64,000 nt of DNA from Brevibacterium sp. UCMA 11754 (lineage in GTDB: Bacteria > Actinomycetota > Actinomycetes > Actinomycetales > Brevibacteriaceae), in contig NZ_JACBOT010000010.1 of NCBI RefSeq assembly GCF_021532275.1, forward strand, positions 1 through 64,000, read 5' to 3'. Position numbers and translations under genes: made by a program. Shown here piece by piece: positions 19,598 through 30,877 of the stretch (position 1 is the first letter of the stretch; each line of letters begins with the position of its first letter). The notes under the pieces were generated by a model that did not search any database, was not told the DNA's origin, and was given only the letters and a program-made list of their open reading frames with translations.

Positions 19598-19936
19598 TCA
19601 GCTGTCTGCAGCTTCGTATGCCTGGACGATTTCATGCGGAATGCGTCCGCGATCGCCCAGCTGGTAACCGTTTGCCTGTGCCCATTCGCGGATCTTGGCA
19701 GTGTCGCGCTTCGGACCCGCGGTGGAGCCGGCCCCTGCGCGACGTCCGCGGCCACCCGGGTTGGCTACCCGACGAGCCTTGGCGATGAACGGGGCGAACG
19801 TTTCACGGAGCTTTTCGGCATTCTCTGTCGACAGTTCGAGTTCGTAGGTACCTTGGTCGAGGCTGAAGCGAACGGTTTCCGACGCCTCCGAGCCATCGAA
19901 ATCATCCGTGAGAACGAGTCGCATCTCCCTTGCCAT
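19598..19936 (-). CDS. lsr2: Nucleoid-associated protein Lsr2
   Basis: The 112-residue actinobacterial H-NS functional analogue bridges AT-rich DNA. The N-terminal dimerisation domain includes LVLTDDFDGSEASETVRFSLDQ. The linker has a GRGRR motif, and the C-terminal DNA-binding domain ends IREWAQANGYQLGDRGRIP, where RGR is the AT-hook-like minor-groove motif. The ATG at 19936 is the family start. It is the last gene of the lysS run, overlaps the preceding small membrane gene by 35 bases and has its own terminator. Confidence 0.96.
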   Translation of the reverse strand: MAREMRLVLTDDFDGSEASETVRFSLDQGTYELELSTENAEKLRETFAPFIAKARRVANPGGRGRRAGAGSTAGPKRDTAKIREWAQANGYQLGDRGRIPHEIVQAYEAADS

Positions 19937-20147
19937 GTTCACTCTTTTCATAATCAGAAGTATTTGTCGCAATCATCTTAACATCTGATTCATGATTATC
20001 GCCTAATTCGCTAACCTCATGCTCTGAATAGAATTTATCGATCTGCTCTCGTTCTGTCCGATCTGCACGCAGGATGTTTCTCATCACGTACCAGAACAGC
20101 AAACCAACACAGATCGAAGGCAATAGTGCCTTCATCAGATCCATCAT
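19902..20147 (-). CDS. Small single-helix membrane protein between lysS and lsr2
   Basis: The 81-residue protein has one N-terminal membrane helix, ALLPSICVGLLFWYVMRNIL, then a charged tail with ADRTEREQIDKFYSEHE. A small protein of this shape often sits between lysS and lsr2 in Micrococcales; its function is unknown. The start ATG at 20147 follows the lysS stop by a few bases and has GAAGGT upstream inside the lysS end. The C-terminal 11 codons overlap the start of lsr2 in another frame, which suggests translational coupling. Confidence 0.65.
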   Translation of the reverse strand: MMDLMKALLPSICVGLLFWYVMRNILRADRTEREQIDKFYSEHEVSELGDNHESDVKMIATNTSDYEKSEHGKGDATRSHG

Positions 20148-20151
20148 GTGC

Positions 20152-21711
20152 TCAACCTTCCTCAGCCATTTCCGAATTACCGGAGGCAATTGGCTTCGTG
20201 AATGGGAAGAGAATCGTTTCTCGAATTCCCAGGCCGGTCAAAGCCATGAGCAGACGATCAAGCCCCATTCCCATACCGCCGGTCGGCGGCATTCCGTGTT
20301 CCATCGCGGTGAGGAATTCCTCGTCGAGTCCCATCGCCTCTTCATCACCCTTGGCCGCGTCGGCCGCCTGAGCCTCGAACCGTTCACGCTGAATGACCGG
20401 GTCGACGAGCTCGGAATAGCCGGTGGCCAATTCGAAGCCGCGAACATAGAGGTCCCACTTCTCTACGACGCCCTTCTTGGTCCGGTGTTCACGGACCAGA
20501 GGTGAGGTGTCGACGGGGAAGTCGGTGACGAATGTCGGCACCCACAGCTTGTCCTGGTAGAAGTGCTCCCACAGCTCCTCGACATATTTGCCGTGTGAGC
20601 GGAATACTCCACCCAGTTCGACGTTGTTGTCGGCCGCGATCTTGTCGAGGACGTCGAGTCCGGTCTCCGGGGTGACTTCGACTCCGGATTCCGCGGACAA
20701 GGTCTCGTACATGCTGACAACAGGCCAGTCACCACCGAAGTCGTAGTCCTCACCGTCTCCCAACTTCACCACGAGAGATCCGGTGGCGTCCTGCGCCGCG
20801 TTCTGGACCAGCGTCTTCGTCAGTTCGGCGATCGAATGGTAGTCGCCGTAGGACTGGTAGGCCTCGAGCATCGCGAACTCCGGTGAGTGCGTGGAGTCGG
20901 CGCCTTCATTGCGGAAGTTGCGATTGATCTCGAAGACGTTCTCGATGCCGCCGACGATCGCCCGCTTGAGGAAGAGCTCCGGCGCGATGCGCAGGAACAT
21001 ATCGATGTCATAGGCATTCATATGTGTCTTGAATGGACGTGCTGCAGCACCACCGTGCATGAACTGGAGCATCGGAGTCTCGATCTCGACGAACTCCTGT
21101 TCTGCGAACGTCCGACGCAGGGATGACATGACCTCTGCTCGCGCCAGCATGTTCTTCCGTGCGTCTTCGCGGGTGATCAGGTCGAGGTAGCGCTGACGCA
21201 CACGAGTATCTTCGGCCAGCTCGGTGTGCAGGCCCGGCAGCGGACGCAGCGCCTTGCTGGCCATCGTCCAGGAATCGGCGAGCACAGAGAGTTCGCCGCG
21301 TTTGGACTTTATGACCTTGCCGTGGACGAACAGGAAGTCGCCCAGATCGACGTCGGTCTTGAAGTCGCCGAGTCGTTCCTCCCCCACTTCACGCAGAGAC
21401 AGCATGCCCTGAAGTCGCGTCCCATCTCCCGACTGCAGGGTCACGAAGCAGAGCTTGCCAGTTGTCCGGACGAACACGACACGGCCGACGACGCCGACGA
21501 TGTCCTCGGTCTCGTCACCGGCTTCCAGCCCGTCATGCGCGGCATGAACCTCGGCGAGGGTGTGCGTGCGAGGAATTCCGACCGGATAGGCATCGGTGTC
21601 GGAGTCTAAGAGCCGCTGTCGCTTTTCCTTCCGGATCCGGATCTGTTCGGGATCGAGATGCTCGGGTGAAAGGTCTGCGTTTTCGGGCGTGTTCGACTCG
21701 GTATCTGCCAT
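20152..21711 (-). CDS. lysS: Lysyl-tRNA synthetase, class II
   Basis: The 519-residue enzyme charges tRNA-Lys. It has an N-terminal OB-fold anticodon-binding domain (about 60-150), class II motif 1 (FVEIETPML), motif 2 (FRNEGADSTHSPEF) and motif 3 (GMGMGLDRLLMALTG, near the C-terminus). The ATG at 21711 follows GGAGGG closely; the frame is open further up but lacks family similarity. Next downstream are the small membrane gene and lsr2, the order seen in M. tuberculosis (Rv3598c-Rv3597c). The usual panC and panD upstream of it are absent. Confidence 0.96.
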   Translation of the reverse strand: MADTESNTPENADLSPEHLDPEQIRIRKEKRQRLLDSDTDAYPVGIPRTHTLAEVHAAHDGLEAGDETEDIVGVVGRVVFVRTTGKLCFVTLQSGDGTRLQGMLSLREVGEERLGDFKTDVDLGDFLFVHGKVIKSKRGELSVLADSWTMASKALRPLPGLHTELAEDTRVRQRYLDLITREDARKNMLARAEVMSSLRRTFAEQEFVEIETPMLQFMHGGAAARPFKTHMNAYDIDMFLRIAPELFLKRAIVGGIENVFEINRNFRNEGADSTHSPEFAMLEAYQSYGDYHSIAELTKTLVQNAAQDATGSLVVKLGDGEDYDFGGDWPVVSMYETLSAESGVEVTPETGLDVLDKIAADNNVELGGVFRSHGKYVEELWEHFYQDKLWVPTFVTDFPVDTSPLVREHRTKKGVVEKWDLYVRGFELATGYSELVDPVIQRERFEAQAADAAKGDEEAMGLDEEFLTAMEHGMPPTGGMGMGLDRLLMALTGLGIRETILFPFTKPIASGNSEMAEEG

Positions 21712-21793
21712 ACCCTCCAGGCTACCGTGAGCGCGGCCCCAGGGGGAATTCGCAAACGACCGCCGGACCCGGCACACAGTTCCAGCACGTCGT

Positions 21794-22699
21794 TCAGTCC
21801 AGTCGGGACAATATCTCCTGCGCCTGCGACTCCGTGATCCGTCCCAAGCTCAGCGCCTTGGCTGTCGTCGATCTGGCCAGCGCTATGTAGCTGTTGCGTG
21901 CCGCGGGACTGGAGACGTTGAGACTGAACTCACTGAGCGCTGCCAGGTGCGCGGAGACCGTGCCCACGTCTCCGCGGCTGACGGGTCCCGTCAGGGCCTT
22001 CGGACCGTTCTGCAGGGTGTTCGTCACACTTGCGTCGACGAGAGCTGTGAGCACACGTGAAGGGTCACTGACTCCCGCCTCGGCGAGCATCTCCATCGCT
22101 TCGCTGATGATCGTTATCGAGTGGTTGGAGGCGTGGGTGATGGCTGCATGGTAGAGCGGACGGTCCGCCTCGGCCACGTCGATCGGCTCGGCGCCCATTT
22201 CGACGACGAGCGCCTGGCCCACCGGACGGATCGGTGCAGGTGCGGTCACGGCGATCGTCGACTGCCGCAGGCGTGGTAGATCGACTGCGGTGCCGGTGAA
22301 AGACAGCGATGGGTGCAGTGCGATCGGCAGCGCGCCGAGGCTGGTCCCGGCTTCGAGGACGTCCGTTCCGTACCGGCCCGAGCAGTGAACAAGGATCTGC
22401 CCCGAATGGATTCGTGACACCTTCGCCAGGCCGCTGACGAGGGACTCGATCTCATCGTCGGGGACGGTCAGGAGCAGAAGCTCCGCACGGTCTGCGACAT
22501 CGTCCGGCGGCAGAACCGGTACTCCAGGCAGCATCTCCTCGGCCCGTTGCAGGCTGGTCGCCGAGGTGGCACTGACACCGATGATGGCATGACCGGCCTC
22601 GCGCCAGGCAGCTCCGATGGTCGCGCCGACCTTCCCACAGCCGATAATTCCGATTCCCAGACGAGAGGCCCCGTCCTGGCCCATGCCTGCTTGGCTCAT
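21794..22699 (-). CDS. Rossmann-like and DUF2520 domain protein
   Basis: The 301-residue protein has an N-terminal NAD(P)-binding fold with GIGIIGCGKVGATIGAAW (residues 14-31) and a C-terminal all-helical DUF2520 domain (from about 165) containing YHAAITHASNH. It is related to ketopantoate/6-phosphogluconate type dehydrogenases, and neighbours in other actinobacteria (panC, Rv3603c) suggest a link to pantothenate or fol metabolism. No function is proven. Its start overlaps the preceding PH gene stop by four bases (ATGA). Confidence 0.85.
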   Translation of the reverse strand: MSQAGMGQDGASRLGIGIIGCGKVGATIGAAWREAGHAIIGVSATSATSLQRAEEMLPGVPVLPPDDVADRAELLLLTVPDDEIESLVSGLAKVSRIHSGQILVHCSGRYGTDVLEAGTSLGALPIALHPSLSFTGTAVDLPRLRQSTIAVTAPAPIRPVGQALVVEMGAEPIDVAEADRPLYHAAITHASNHSITIISEAMEMLAEAGVSDPSRVLTALVDASVTNTLQNGPKALTGPVSRGDVGTVSAHLAALSEFSLNVSSPAARNSYIALARSTTAKALSLGRITESQAQEILSRLD

Positions 22700-24555
22700 G
22701 GCCTGCCTTCCTTGGCCCTGCGGGCTTCCTCGTCGTAACGCTGCCGTGCGAGTCGCGTCCGGTCGGAGTGCTCGCTGAAGAACCGTTTCGCGTCCTCGAC
22801 GCTCTGATGGGTGACGCGAGGGTCGATGGGACCGGCCGTGGAGTGCACGGCGACCGTGCCCAGACCGAGCGCGCGCATGAGTGGACCCTGGTGATAGCTC
22901 ATCGACTGCACGCGCACATGCGGCACGAAGTCGACTCGACGGTCAAGGACACCCATTCGCAGCACGAGCAGGGAACCGGTCACGACATAGGCCCGCCGCT
23001 TCCACACCAAGGGGTCGATGAGCCGAGAGGAACGGGGCTGACCGTGGAACAGCTCTTCCGCGGATTCGGCCTGCGGGTCCTCGGACTTGCGGTCGTACAT
23101 GGCTGATCGCACCAGGGTCGCAGCGCTGACCTCGTCTGGCATCTGCGGATCCGGGAGCGCGAGGCCGACCATGAGCAGTGCCTGGTCGATGTCGCCGACG
23201 GGCAGCAGAATGTTCGTCTCGCCCGAGCCTCCGGCGCTGGCGATGTTGTATTCGACCTTCCACCAGCCGGCCCACCGCCACAGCAGCGGCTGATGGAGGC
23301 ACACGGCCTGCAGACGGTCGAGTGGGATCACCTTGCGGGAGGTGGAGACGAGCCCGTGGTTGACGGCCAGTCCGTTCTCTCCCAGCTTGACCACGAAGTT
23401 CGCGTTGTCAAGGTTCTTCCTGAAGGCGGAGAAAGCCGCGAAGAGACCGGGGATGACTGCGACGAGCATCGGGATGAAGGCCTCGGTCAGCCCCATAGCC
23501 AGGAGAACGATGGCTGCGGCGATGACGATGAGGACGACCAAGACCGAGATGATCGTCTCTGACTTCAACAGCGAGGAGACCACGACCCGGTGCACTGGCA
23601 CGCGGACGATCTCGCCTTCGTCACTGACGTCGGCGGAGACATCGTAGGGAGCCAGAAGTTCGTTGATGCTTGACTCCGCCTCCTGTGAGGCCCCTTCGGC
23701 CAGTGAGCCGAGGCGTTTGCTCAGGCGTACGCCGATGCTGTCATCGCGACGTTCGGGTACGCTGCGATCGATGGCGGGCACGGCACCGGAATCGCCGGGT
23801 GCACCCGTGGCTTCGGCATCGCCGGGAGCTCCAGGTTCAGTTCCGGTGGGCGCACCGACGGCGCCAGGAGCTGTGCCAGGGACCGCCTCGGCGGATACTC
23901 CCGAGGTCGGGGTTCGCTCCCCCTGGTGAGTTCCCTGCTTCTTCTCGCGGACAGCGGCGAGAAGCTCGTCCCGCAGTCCCTCGGCACGCTTCTTCGACAG
24001 GTACTTCAGGGAGATGTTGGAGTCGGTGCCTCCGGCGACGTCGAAGACGAGTTCCGCCATACCCAGCAGTCGGGGCAACAGCTTCTGCTGCAGGTCGATC
24101 GACTGCACGCGGTCGAGCCTGGCTTTGCGCAGCTTCTTCGACAGCAGACCGCGCCGATAGTAGATGGACTCGGAATCGATCCGATAGCCCATCACCCTCC
24201 AGGCCAGCCAGCTGAAGAGTGCGGTGATAAGGAGGATGAGAACGATTCCTCCGACGCCGCCGAGGATGACGAGGGGGTGGGTGCGCAGCCAACCGGCGAA
24301 TCCCAGGTCGACGCCATCGCCCCTGGCCAGGTTTTCGATGGCAGTCTGCGCAAAGTTCTGCAGACCGTAGGCGGCCGCGATGAAGATACCCACGAGCACG
24401 CCGAAGCTTTCGAGAATCGGTGTCAGGGGGTGGACCCTGTGCCACACCTCGGGAGCCGCCGCGTCCTGGTCTGCCGGCTCGGCCGTGGGCTCGGCTGCGG
24501 GATCACCCGCGGGTTCGGGAGCTTGGCCCTTCGGTACGTCCTCGGTCATGCTCAC
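22696..24555 (-). CDS. Large bacterial PH-domain membrane protein (YdbT-like)
   Basis: The 619-residue protein has pairs of membrane helices near residues 50-75 and 95-120 and again near 325-370, each followed by a bacterial PH (DUF304) domain. RLDRVQSIDLQQKLLPRLLG, LDRLQAVCLHQPLLWRWAG and PHVRVQSMSYHQGPLMRALG are the three repeated domain signatures. A long Gly/Pro/Ala-rich linker lies around 215-270. The start GTG overlaps the upstream gene stop (GTGA). Paired YdbS/YdbT-type proteins have been linked to envelope stress and antimicrobial peptide resistance in Bacillus; the role here is unknown. Confidence 0.85.
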   Translation of the reverse strand: MSMTEDVPKGQAPEPAGDPAAEPTAEPADQDAAAPEVWHRVHPLTPILESFGVLVGIFIAAAYGLQNFAQTAIENLARGDGVDLGFAGWLRTHPLVILGGVGGIVLILLITALFSWLAWRVMGYRIDSESIYYRRGLLSKKLRKARLDRVQSIDLQQKLLPRLLGMAELVFDVAGGTDSNISLKYLSKKRAEGLRDELLAAVREKKQGTHQGERTPTSGVSAEAVPGTAPGAVGAPTGTEPGAPGDAEATGAPGDSGAVPAIDRSVPERRDDSIGVRLSKRLGSLAEGASQEAESSINELLAPYDVSADVSDEGEIVRVPVHRVVVSSLLKSETIISVLVVLIVIAAAIVLLAMGLTEAFIPMLVAVIPGLFAAFSAFRKNLDNANFVVKLGENGLAVNHGLVSTSRKVIPLDRLQAVCLHQPLLWRWAGWWKVEYNIASAGGSGETNILLPVGDIDQALLMVGLALPDPQMPDEVSAATLVRSAMYDRKSEDPQAESAEELFHGQPRSSRLIDPLVWKRRAYVVTGSLLVLRMGVLDRRVDFVPHVRVQSMSYHQGPLMRALGLGTVAVHSTAGPIDPRVTHQSVEDAKRFFSEHSDRTRLARQRYDEEARRAKEGRP

Positions 24556-25052
24556 AGCCCTGCCAAGTTGGCCTGGCCCAGACCGGCGAGGCTGTCGCGC
24601 AGACGATCGGCCTCAGCACGTGGCAATCCCGGAATGGTGGCATCTGTGGCCGCCGAGGCAGTATGAAGTTTGACGCTGGCCAGACCGAACATGCGATCGA
24701 TGGGGCCGGCATCCACGTCGACGAACTGCAGACGTCCGTACGGGACGACCGTGGCCTTGTGGAACATGATGCCGCGCCGGATGAGGAGGTCGTCGGCCCT
24801 CTCTGCATAGCCGATCGCCTTGGCCTGACGGATGATGATGACGATGAGGAAGACGGTGAACGCCACAAGGCCGGCCCAGATCGCGTGCAGCCATGGAACT
24901 TCGGAGGTGAAGATGATGGCGAAGACGAGAGCCACGATGATCAGCGGGACGAGCATCGTCAGAGTCGCGATCGTCTCCTTGAGCCCGTATTTGGGACTGA
25001 CCCGGTTGAAGTCGGCGTCTGTTCCGGACAGATAGTTGAATTCGCGGCTCAT
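24552..25052 (-). CDS. Small bacterial PH-domain membrane protein (YdbS-like)
   Basis: The 166-residue protein has two membrane helices (about residues 30-50 and 55-75) and one DUF304 PH domain with TVVPYGRLQFVDVDAGPIDRMFG, the same signature as in the larger partner downstream. Four-base overlaps on both sides (ATGA with DUF3180, GTGA with the large PH gene) suggest strict coupling. The two PH proteins probably form a membrane complex. Confidence 0.85.
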   Translation of the reverse strand: MSREFNYLSGTDADFNRVSPKYGLKETIATLTMLVPLIIVALVFAIIFTSEVPWLHAIWAGLVAFTVFLIVIIIRQAKAIGYAERADDLLIRRGIMFHKATVVPYGRLQFVDVDAGPIDRMFGLASVKLHTASAATDATIPGLPRAEADRLRDSLAGLGQANLAGL

Positions 25053-25510
25053 GCTGGTTCAGCTCCTGGTGGATCTTGAGGGGGCAGCTCGCAGAAGCCT
25101 TCGACGATCAAGCCGACGATCATCAACGCTGCGGCTGCGATCATAGCGAAAAGCATACCTGCCGCCAAGTCATTGCGGATGCCGGGTGCGGACAGAAAGT
25201 AGTAGGCGGCGTTGCCCATATACCAACCGGCCAGTCCGGCGCCTGTTAGGGCACTGGCCTTGGCCATGACGGCTACGCGGGCTGCTTGCAGTGGGTCGAT
25301 CTCCTTGGTCCGGTCGCCGTCATTCAATTTCTTGATCGGCCACCCCAGGACCAGCAGGACTGCAGCGAGTATGAGCATTCCGATGATGGCGAACCAGGGC
25401 AGGCCCGGCAGAGCGAAGCCCTGACTCTCCAGCAGCACGTCGACTGTCGGCGCCAGCACGGCGCCGATGACGGCCCAGATGACGAGAGTCCCCGACGATG
25501 TTCGCTGCAT
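25049..25510 (-). CDS. DUF3180 membrane protein
   Basis: The 153-residue protein has four predicted helices in two pairs (residues 8-28, 38-60, 84-108, 118-140), with a central loop WPIKKLNDGDRTKEIDPLQAARVAVMAKASAL that is the conserved DUF3180 core. It always lies next to folK in actinobacteria (Rv3605c in M. tuberculosis). Function is unknown. It starts 28 bases after folBK. Confidence 0.88.
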   Translation of the reverse strand: MQRTSSGTLVIWAVIGAVLAPTVDVLLESQGFALPGLPWFAIIGMLILAAVLLVLGWPIKKLNDGDRTKEIDPLQAARVAVMAKASALTGAGLAGWYMGNAAYYFLSAPGIRNDLAAGMLFAMIAAAALMIVGLIVEGFCELPPQDPPGAEPA

Positions 25511-25538
25511 AGCTCCAAGTCTCTCAAACCCTGGCCCC

Positions 25539-26483
25539 TTATGGGGCCGGGATTCGCGTGATTTCCTGGTCGCCCAGCTCGCTCAGGACGGCGGTGATCG
25601 GTCGCGGACCGGTGGGTGTGCGGATTTCTGCGGCCTCATCGAGCTCGGCCCATGGTGCGAGGACGAATGCACGTTCGTGCGCCCGTGGGTGGGGCAGAGT
25701 CAGTTCGTCGGTGTCGAGGATGAGCTCTGCCTGCGCGGTGCCGAAGCGGATCAGGTCGATGTCGAGGGTGCGTGGTCCCCAGCGCAGTTCCCGGGTCCGG
25801 CCGCAGGCGACTTCGATTCCCTGCGCCACGGCGAGGAGCTGTGGGGCGGGCAGGCTGGTGGCCACGATGATGCCCAGATTGAGGAAGTCGTTCTGTTCGA
25901 CTCCGCCCCAGGGTGCGGTGCGATACAGGGAGGATCGCCTGAGCACGGCGATCTTGGGATGTCGATCGAGTGCGGCAACGGCTTGCTCGAGTGTGTCCGC
26001 CGCATCGCCCAGGTTGGCCCCGAGATTGAGGTAGGCCTCTGTCTCGGCAGGCTCGGTCCCGGCAAGCTCATCATCGACCGTCCTGGCCGCAGCGGCGTCG
26101 GTGGCCGCGGCGTCGGTGGTGTCGCGGGAACGGACGACGGTGACGCTGACGTCGTTGAAGCTGCGCTGGATCGGTGCTCCGGGCTTATGGACGACAACTT
26201 CGACATTTCCGGCCAGGCCCAGGCAGTGTTCTGCGATCCGGGCGGCCAGGGTCTCGATGAGGTCGAAGGTGTTGTCTTCGACGATGTGTGCGACGTCTTC
26301 GGCCAGCTCGCCGTAGTGGACGGTGTCGGCGATGTCGTCCGTGGCCGCGGCCCGCGATACGGAGGTGTGCAGGGTGACGTCGATGACGAAGTCCTGGCCC
26401 TCACGCTTCTCAAAGTCGAAGACTCCGTGGTTGCCGCGCACTCTCAGCCCGCGCAGTTCGATCCGATCCGAATCGGCACTCAT
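25539..26483 (-). CDS. folBK: Fused dihydroneopterin aldolase and HPPK
   Basis: The 314-residue bifunctional folate enzyme has a FolB domain (about 1-120: IELRGLRVRGNHGVFDFEKR, ending VVVHKPGAPIQRSFNDVSV), then an Ala/Thr-rich linker, then FolK (about 145-310: LNLGANLGDAADTLEQAV, YRTAPWGGVEQNDFLN, RWGPRTLDIDLIRFG, LPHPRAHERAFVL). FolB makes 6-hydroxymethyl-dihydropterin and FolK pyrophosphorylates it, so fusion joins consecutive steps. In M. tuberculosis these are separate genes. The start overlaps the folP stop by four bases. Confidence 0.95.
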   Translation of the reverse strand: MSADSDRIELRGLRVRGNHGVFDFEKREGQDFVIDVTLHTSVSRAAATDDIADTVHYGELAEDVAHIVEDNTFDLIETLAARIAEHCLGLAGNVEVVVHKPGAPIQRSFNDVSVTVVRSRDTTDAAATDAAAARTVDDELAGTEPAETEAYLNLGANLGDAADTLEQAVAALDRHPKIAVLRRSSLYRTAPWGGVEQNDFLNLGIIVATSLPAPQLLAVAQGIEVACGRTRELRWGPRTLDIDLIRFGTAQAELILDTDELTLPHPRAHERAFVLAPWAELDEAAEIRTPTGPRPITAVLSELGDQEITRIPAP

Positions 26484-27346
26484 GCGTCTCCCTCCGCTGC
26501 ACGCTCATCCGGAGTGGCTGCCGGGGCATGTGAGTTCACGGCGTGAATGACCTTGGCCGCGGTCGCCGAGGTGGAAGGTTCGTGGACGCGCACCGCCCAC
26601 GCTCCTGCCCTGGCCGACAGGGCCGAGATCGCGGCCGTGGCCTGATCCTTCGCCGACTCCTCGGCGAGTTTCGGGTCCTCCGGCGAGAGCAGGGTGGAGA
26701 TGAAGCGTTTGCGGCTGGCGGCGACGAGGAGCCGATGATCCAGATCCGCAAACTCGTCGAGAGCCCCGAGGATCTGCCAGTTGTGTTCGGCGTTCTTCGA
26801 GAAGCCCAGGCCCGGGTCGAGGATGATGTTCTCATGCTTCACACCGACGGCCGTCGCTTCGTCGATTCTCGTCTTCAGCTCCCTGATCACCTCGGCGACG
26901 ACATCGTCGTAGTGGAAGGACGCCGACGCACGGTCGAGGTAGCCTCGCCAGTGCATGAGCACGACCGGGGCTGCGGTCTCGGCGGCGACGGTCAGCATCG
27001 TCGGATCGGAGAGTCCTGCGGAGACGTCGTTGATGATGTGGGCGCCGATATCCAGTGATGCCTCTGCGACCTTGGCTCGCATCGTGTCGACGCTGATGAC
27101 GGCACCTGCGGCGGCCAACTCTCTGATCACAGGGACGACGCGGCGCAGCTCCTCCGCCTCATCGACTCGAACGGAGCCGGGGCGAGTGGACTCCCCTCCG
27201 ACATCGATGATGTCTGCGCCCGAGCGCAGCAGTTCGAAACCGTGGGTGATGGCGGCGTCGTGGTCGAAGTAGCGACCGCCGTCGGAGAAGGAGTCGGGCG
27301 TGACGTTGAGGACGCCCATGATCTTCGTGCGTTCCGGTGTGGGCAT
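26480..27346 (-). CDS. folP: Dihydropteroate synthase
   Basis: The 288-residue TIM-barrel enzyme joins pterin pyrophosphate and p-aminobenzoate and is the sulfonamide target. Motifs are MGVLNVTPDSFSDGG (residues 10-24), DIIDVGGESTRPG, the VLMHWRG pterin-site segment and DPGLGFSKNAEHNW. The sulfonamide loop Pro of STRPG is intact. It starts nine bases after folE and overlaps folBK by four, in a folE-folP-folBK operon. Confidence 0.96.
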   Translation of the reverse strand: MPTPERTKIMGVLNVTPDSFSDGGRYFDHDAAITHGFELLRSGADIIDVGGESTRPGSVRVDEAEELRRVVPVIRELAAAGAVISVDTMRAKVAEASLDIGAHIINDVSAGLSDPTMLTVAAETAAPVVLMHWRGYLDRASASFHYDDVVAEVIRELKTRIDEATAVGVKHENIILDPGLGFSKNAEHNWQILGALDEFADLDHRLLVAASRKRFISTLLSPEDPKLAEESAKDQATAAISALSARAGAWAVRVHEPSTSATAAKVIHAVNSHAPAATPDERAAEGDA

Positions 27347-27355
27347 GTGCGACCT

Positions 27356-27978
27356 CTATCTCCGGATGATCAGACTCATGGCTTCTGCTCGGGATGCCGT
27401 TTCGCGCAGCTGCCCGCGCACCGCCGAGGTGATGGTCGAGGCACCCGGTTTCCGGACTCCCCGCATGGTCATGCACAGATGCTCGGCCTCGACGACGACG
27501 ATCGCGCCCTGAGGCTCGAGGTATTCGACGAGTGCGTCGGCGATCTGAGTCGTCAGCCGTTCCTGGACCTGGGGGCGACGAGCATAGATCTCGACGAGGC
27601 GGGCCAGCTTAGACAGTCCAGTGACTTTGCCGTTCTTACTCGGGATGTAGCCGATGTGGGCGACTCCGTGGAACGGCACCAGATGATGTTCGCACATCGA
27701 ATACAGGTCGATGTCTCGGACGAGGACCATTTCCTCGTGGCTGATGTCGAAGGTCACGCCCAGAACGTCGGCCGGGTCGCGGTGGATGCCGGCGAAGACC
27801 TCTTCGTAGGCACGAGCGACCCTGTCCGGGGTCTCCAGCAGACCTTCTCGATCAGGATCTTCACCGACGGCGATGAGGATCTCACGCACGGCGGCGGCGA
27901 TCCGCGGCTGGTCGACCTTGTTGCCGGTGCCGGCGGGTGCCTTGCCGAGGACCTCCGTCACCTCTTCGAGCTCTGACA

Positions 27979-27979
<1 letters not shown>
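27356..27979 (-). CDS. folE: GTP cyclohydrolase I
   Basis: The 207-residue enzyme performs the first step of folate synthesis. Zinc ligands are visible: Cys and His in [11 protein letters not shown] and the second Cys in [26 protein letters not shown] is the family core. The start overlaps the ftsH stop by one base (ATGA arrangement), tying expression to ftsH. Confidence 0.96.
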
Positions 27980-30111
<2,132 letters not shown>

Positions 30112-30278
30112 AAGTCCTCTCAGGAAAAAGATGTGGGCAACCTGTTCAGGCTACCGAGGCTGCCTGGGAACATCCCCCACAGCCTAATACCTCGCACTGA
30201 CATAGCTCGAATGCACCCATTTTTGTTCCCGGGTGCGGCAGGCATTCAGTCAATGCGCGGAACGTTCATGCGCAACGC

Positions 30279-30830
30279 TCAGCTGTAGACGTGCTGAGCC
30301 AGGGTCGCGACGAACGGAACGTTGCGGTACTTCTCGGCATAGTCGAGTCCGTAGCCGATGACGAATTCGTTCGGAACGTCGAAGCCGATGTATTTGACGT
30401 CGATATCGACCTTGACTGCTTCGGGCTTGCGCAGCATCGTGCAGATCTCGACGGTCGCCGCTCCACGCGAGCGCAGGTTCTGGACCAGCCAGGACAGGGT
30501 GAGACCCGAGTCGATGATGTCTTCGACGATGAGCACGTGACGGTTTGAGAGGTCGGTGTCGAGATCCTTGAGGATGCGGACGACACCGGAGGATTTGGTG
30601 CCCGAACCGTAGGAGGAGACGGCCATCCAGTCCATGGTCACCGGCGAATGGATCGCACGAGCCAGGTCCGCCATGACCATGACGGCACCCTTGAGGACGC
30701 CGACGAGCAGGATGTCCTTGCCCTTGTAGTCTTCATCGATGGCGGCTGCCAGTTCAACGAGTCGTGCGGCTATCTGTTCTTCCGAGACAAGTACTTTTTC
30801 GATGTCATTGCCGAGATCGTTGATGTCCAC
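30279..30830 (-). CDS. hpt: Hypoxanthine phosphoribosyltransferase
   Basis: The 183-residue purine salvage enzyme makes IMP or GMP from the base and PRPP. The PRPP loop is VLIVEDIIDSGLTLSW, and AVSSYGSGTKSSGVV and GFDVPNEFVIGYGLDY are family blocks. The GTG at 30830 (MDINDLGNDIEKVL) is chosen for family similarity and a GAGGAG site 11 bases upstream. A GTG at 30881 overlapping the transporter stop would add 17 unconserved residues. Normally preceded by tilS, it is here separated from it by a transporter/amidohydrolase pair. Confidence 0.93.
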   Translation of the reverse strand: MDINDLGNDIEKVLVSEEQIAARLVELAAAIDEDYKGKDILLVGVLKGAVMVMADLARAIHSPVTMDWMAVSSYGSGTKSSGVVRILKDLDTDLSNRHVLIVEDIIDSGLTLSWLVQNLRSRGAATVEICTMLRKPEAVKVDIDVKYIGFDVPNEFVIGYGLDYAEKYRNVPFVATLAQHVYS

Positions 30831-30877
30831 AGGTGTCGAATCTCCTCGCTTGGGGTGGGGTGTGTCTCCATTATGAT

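Noticed and set aside
30190-30265. Hairpin between ftsH and hpt (GCACCC and GGGTGC)
   Set aside because: The stem is only six base pairs with a 12-base loop; extension requires a bulge. Too weak to call a terminator.
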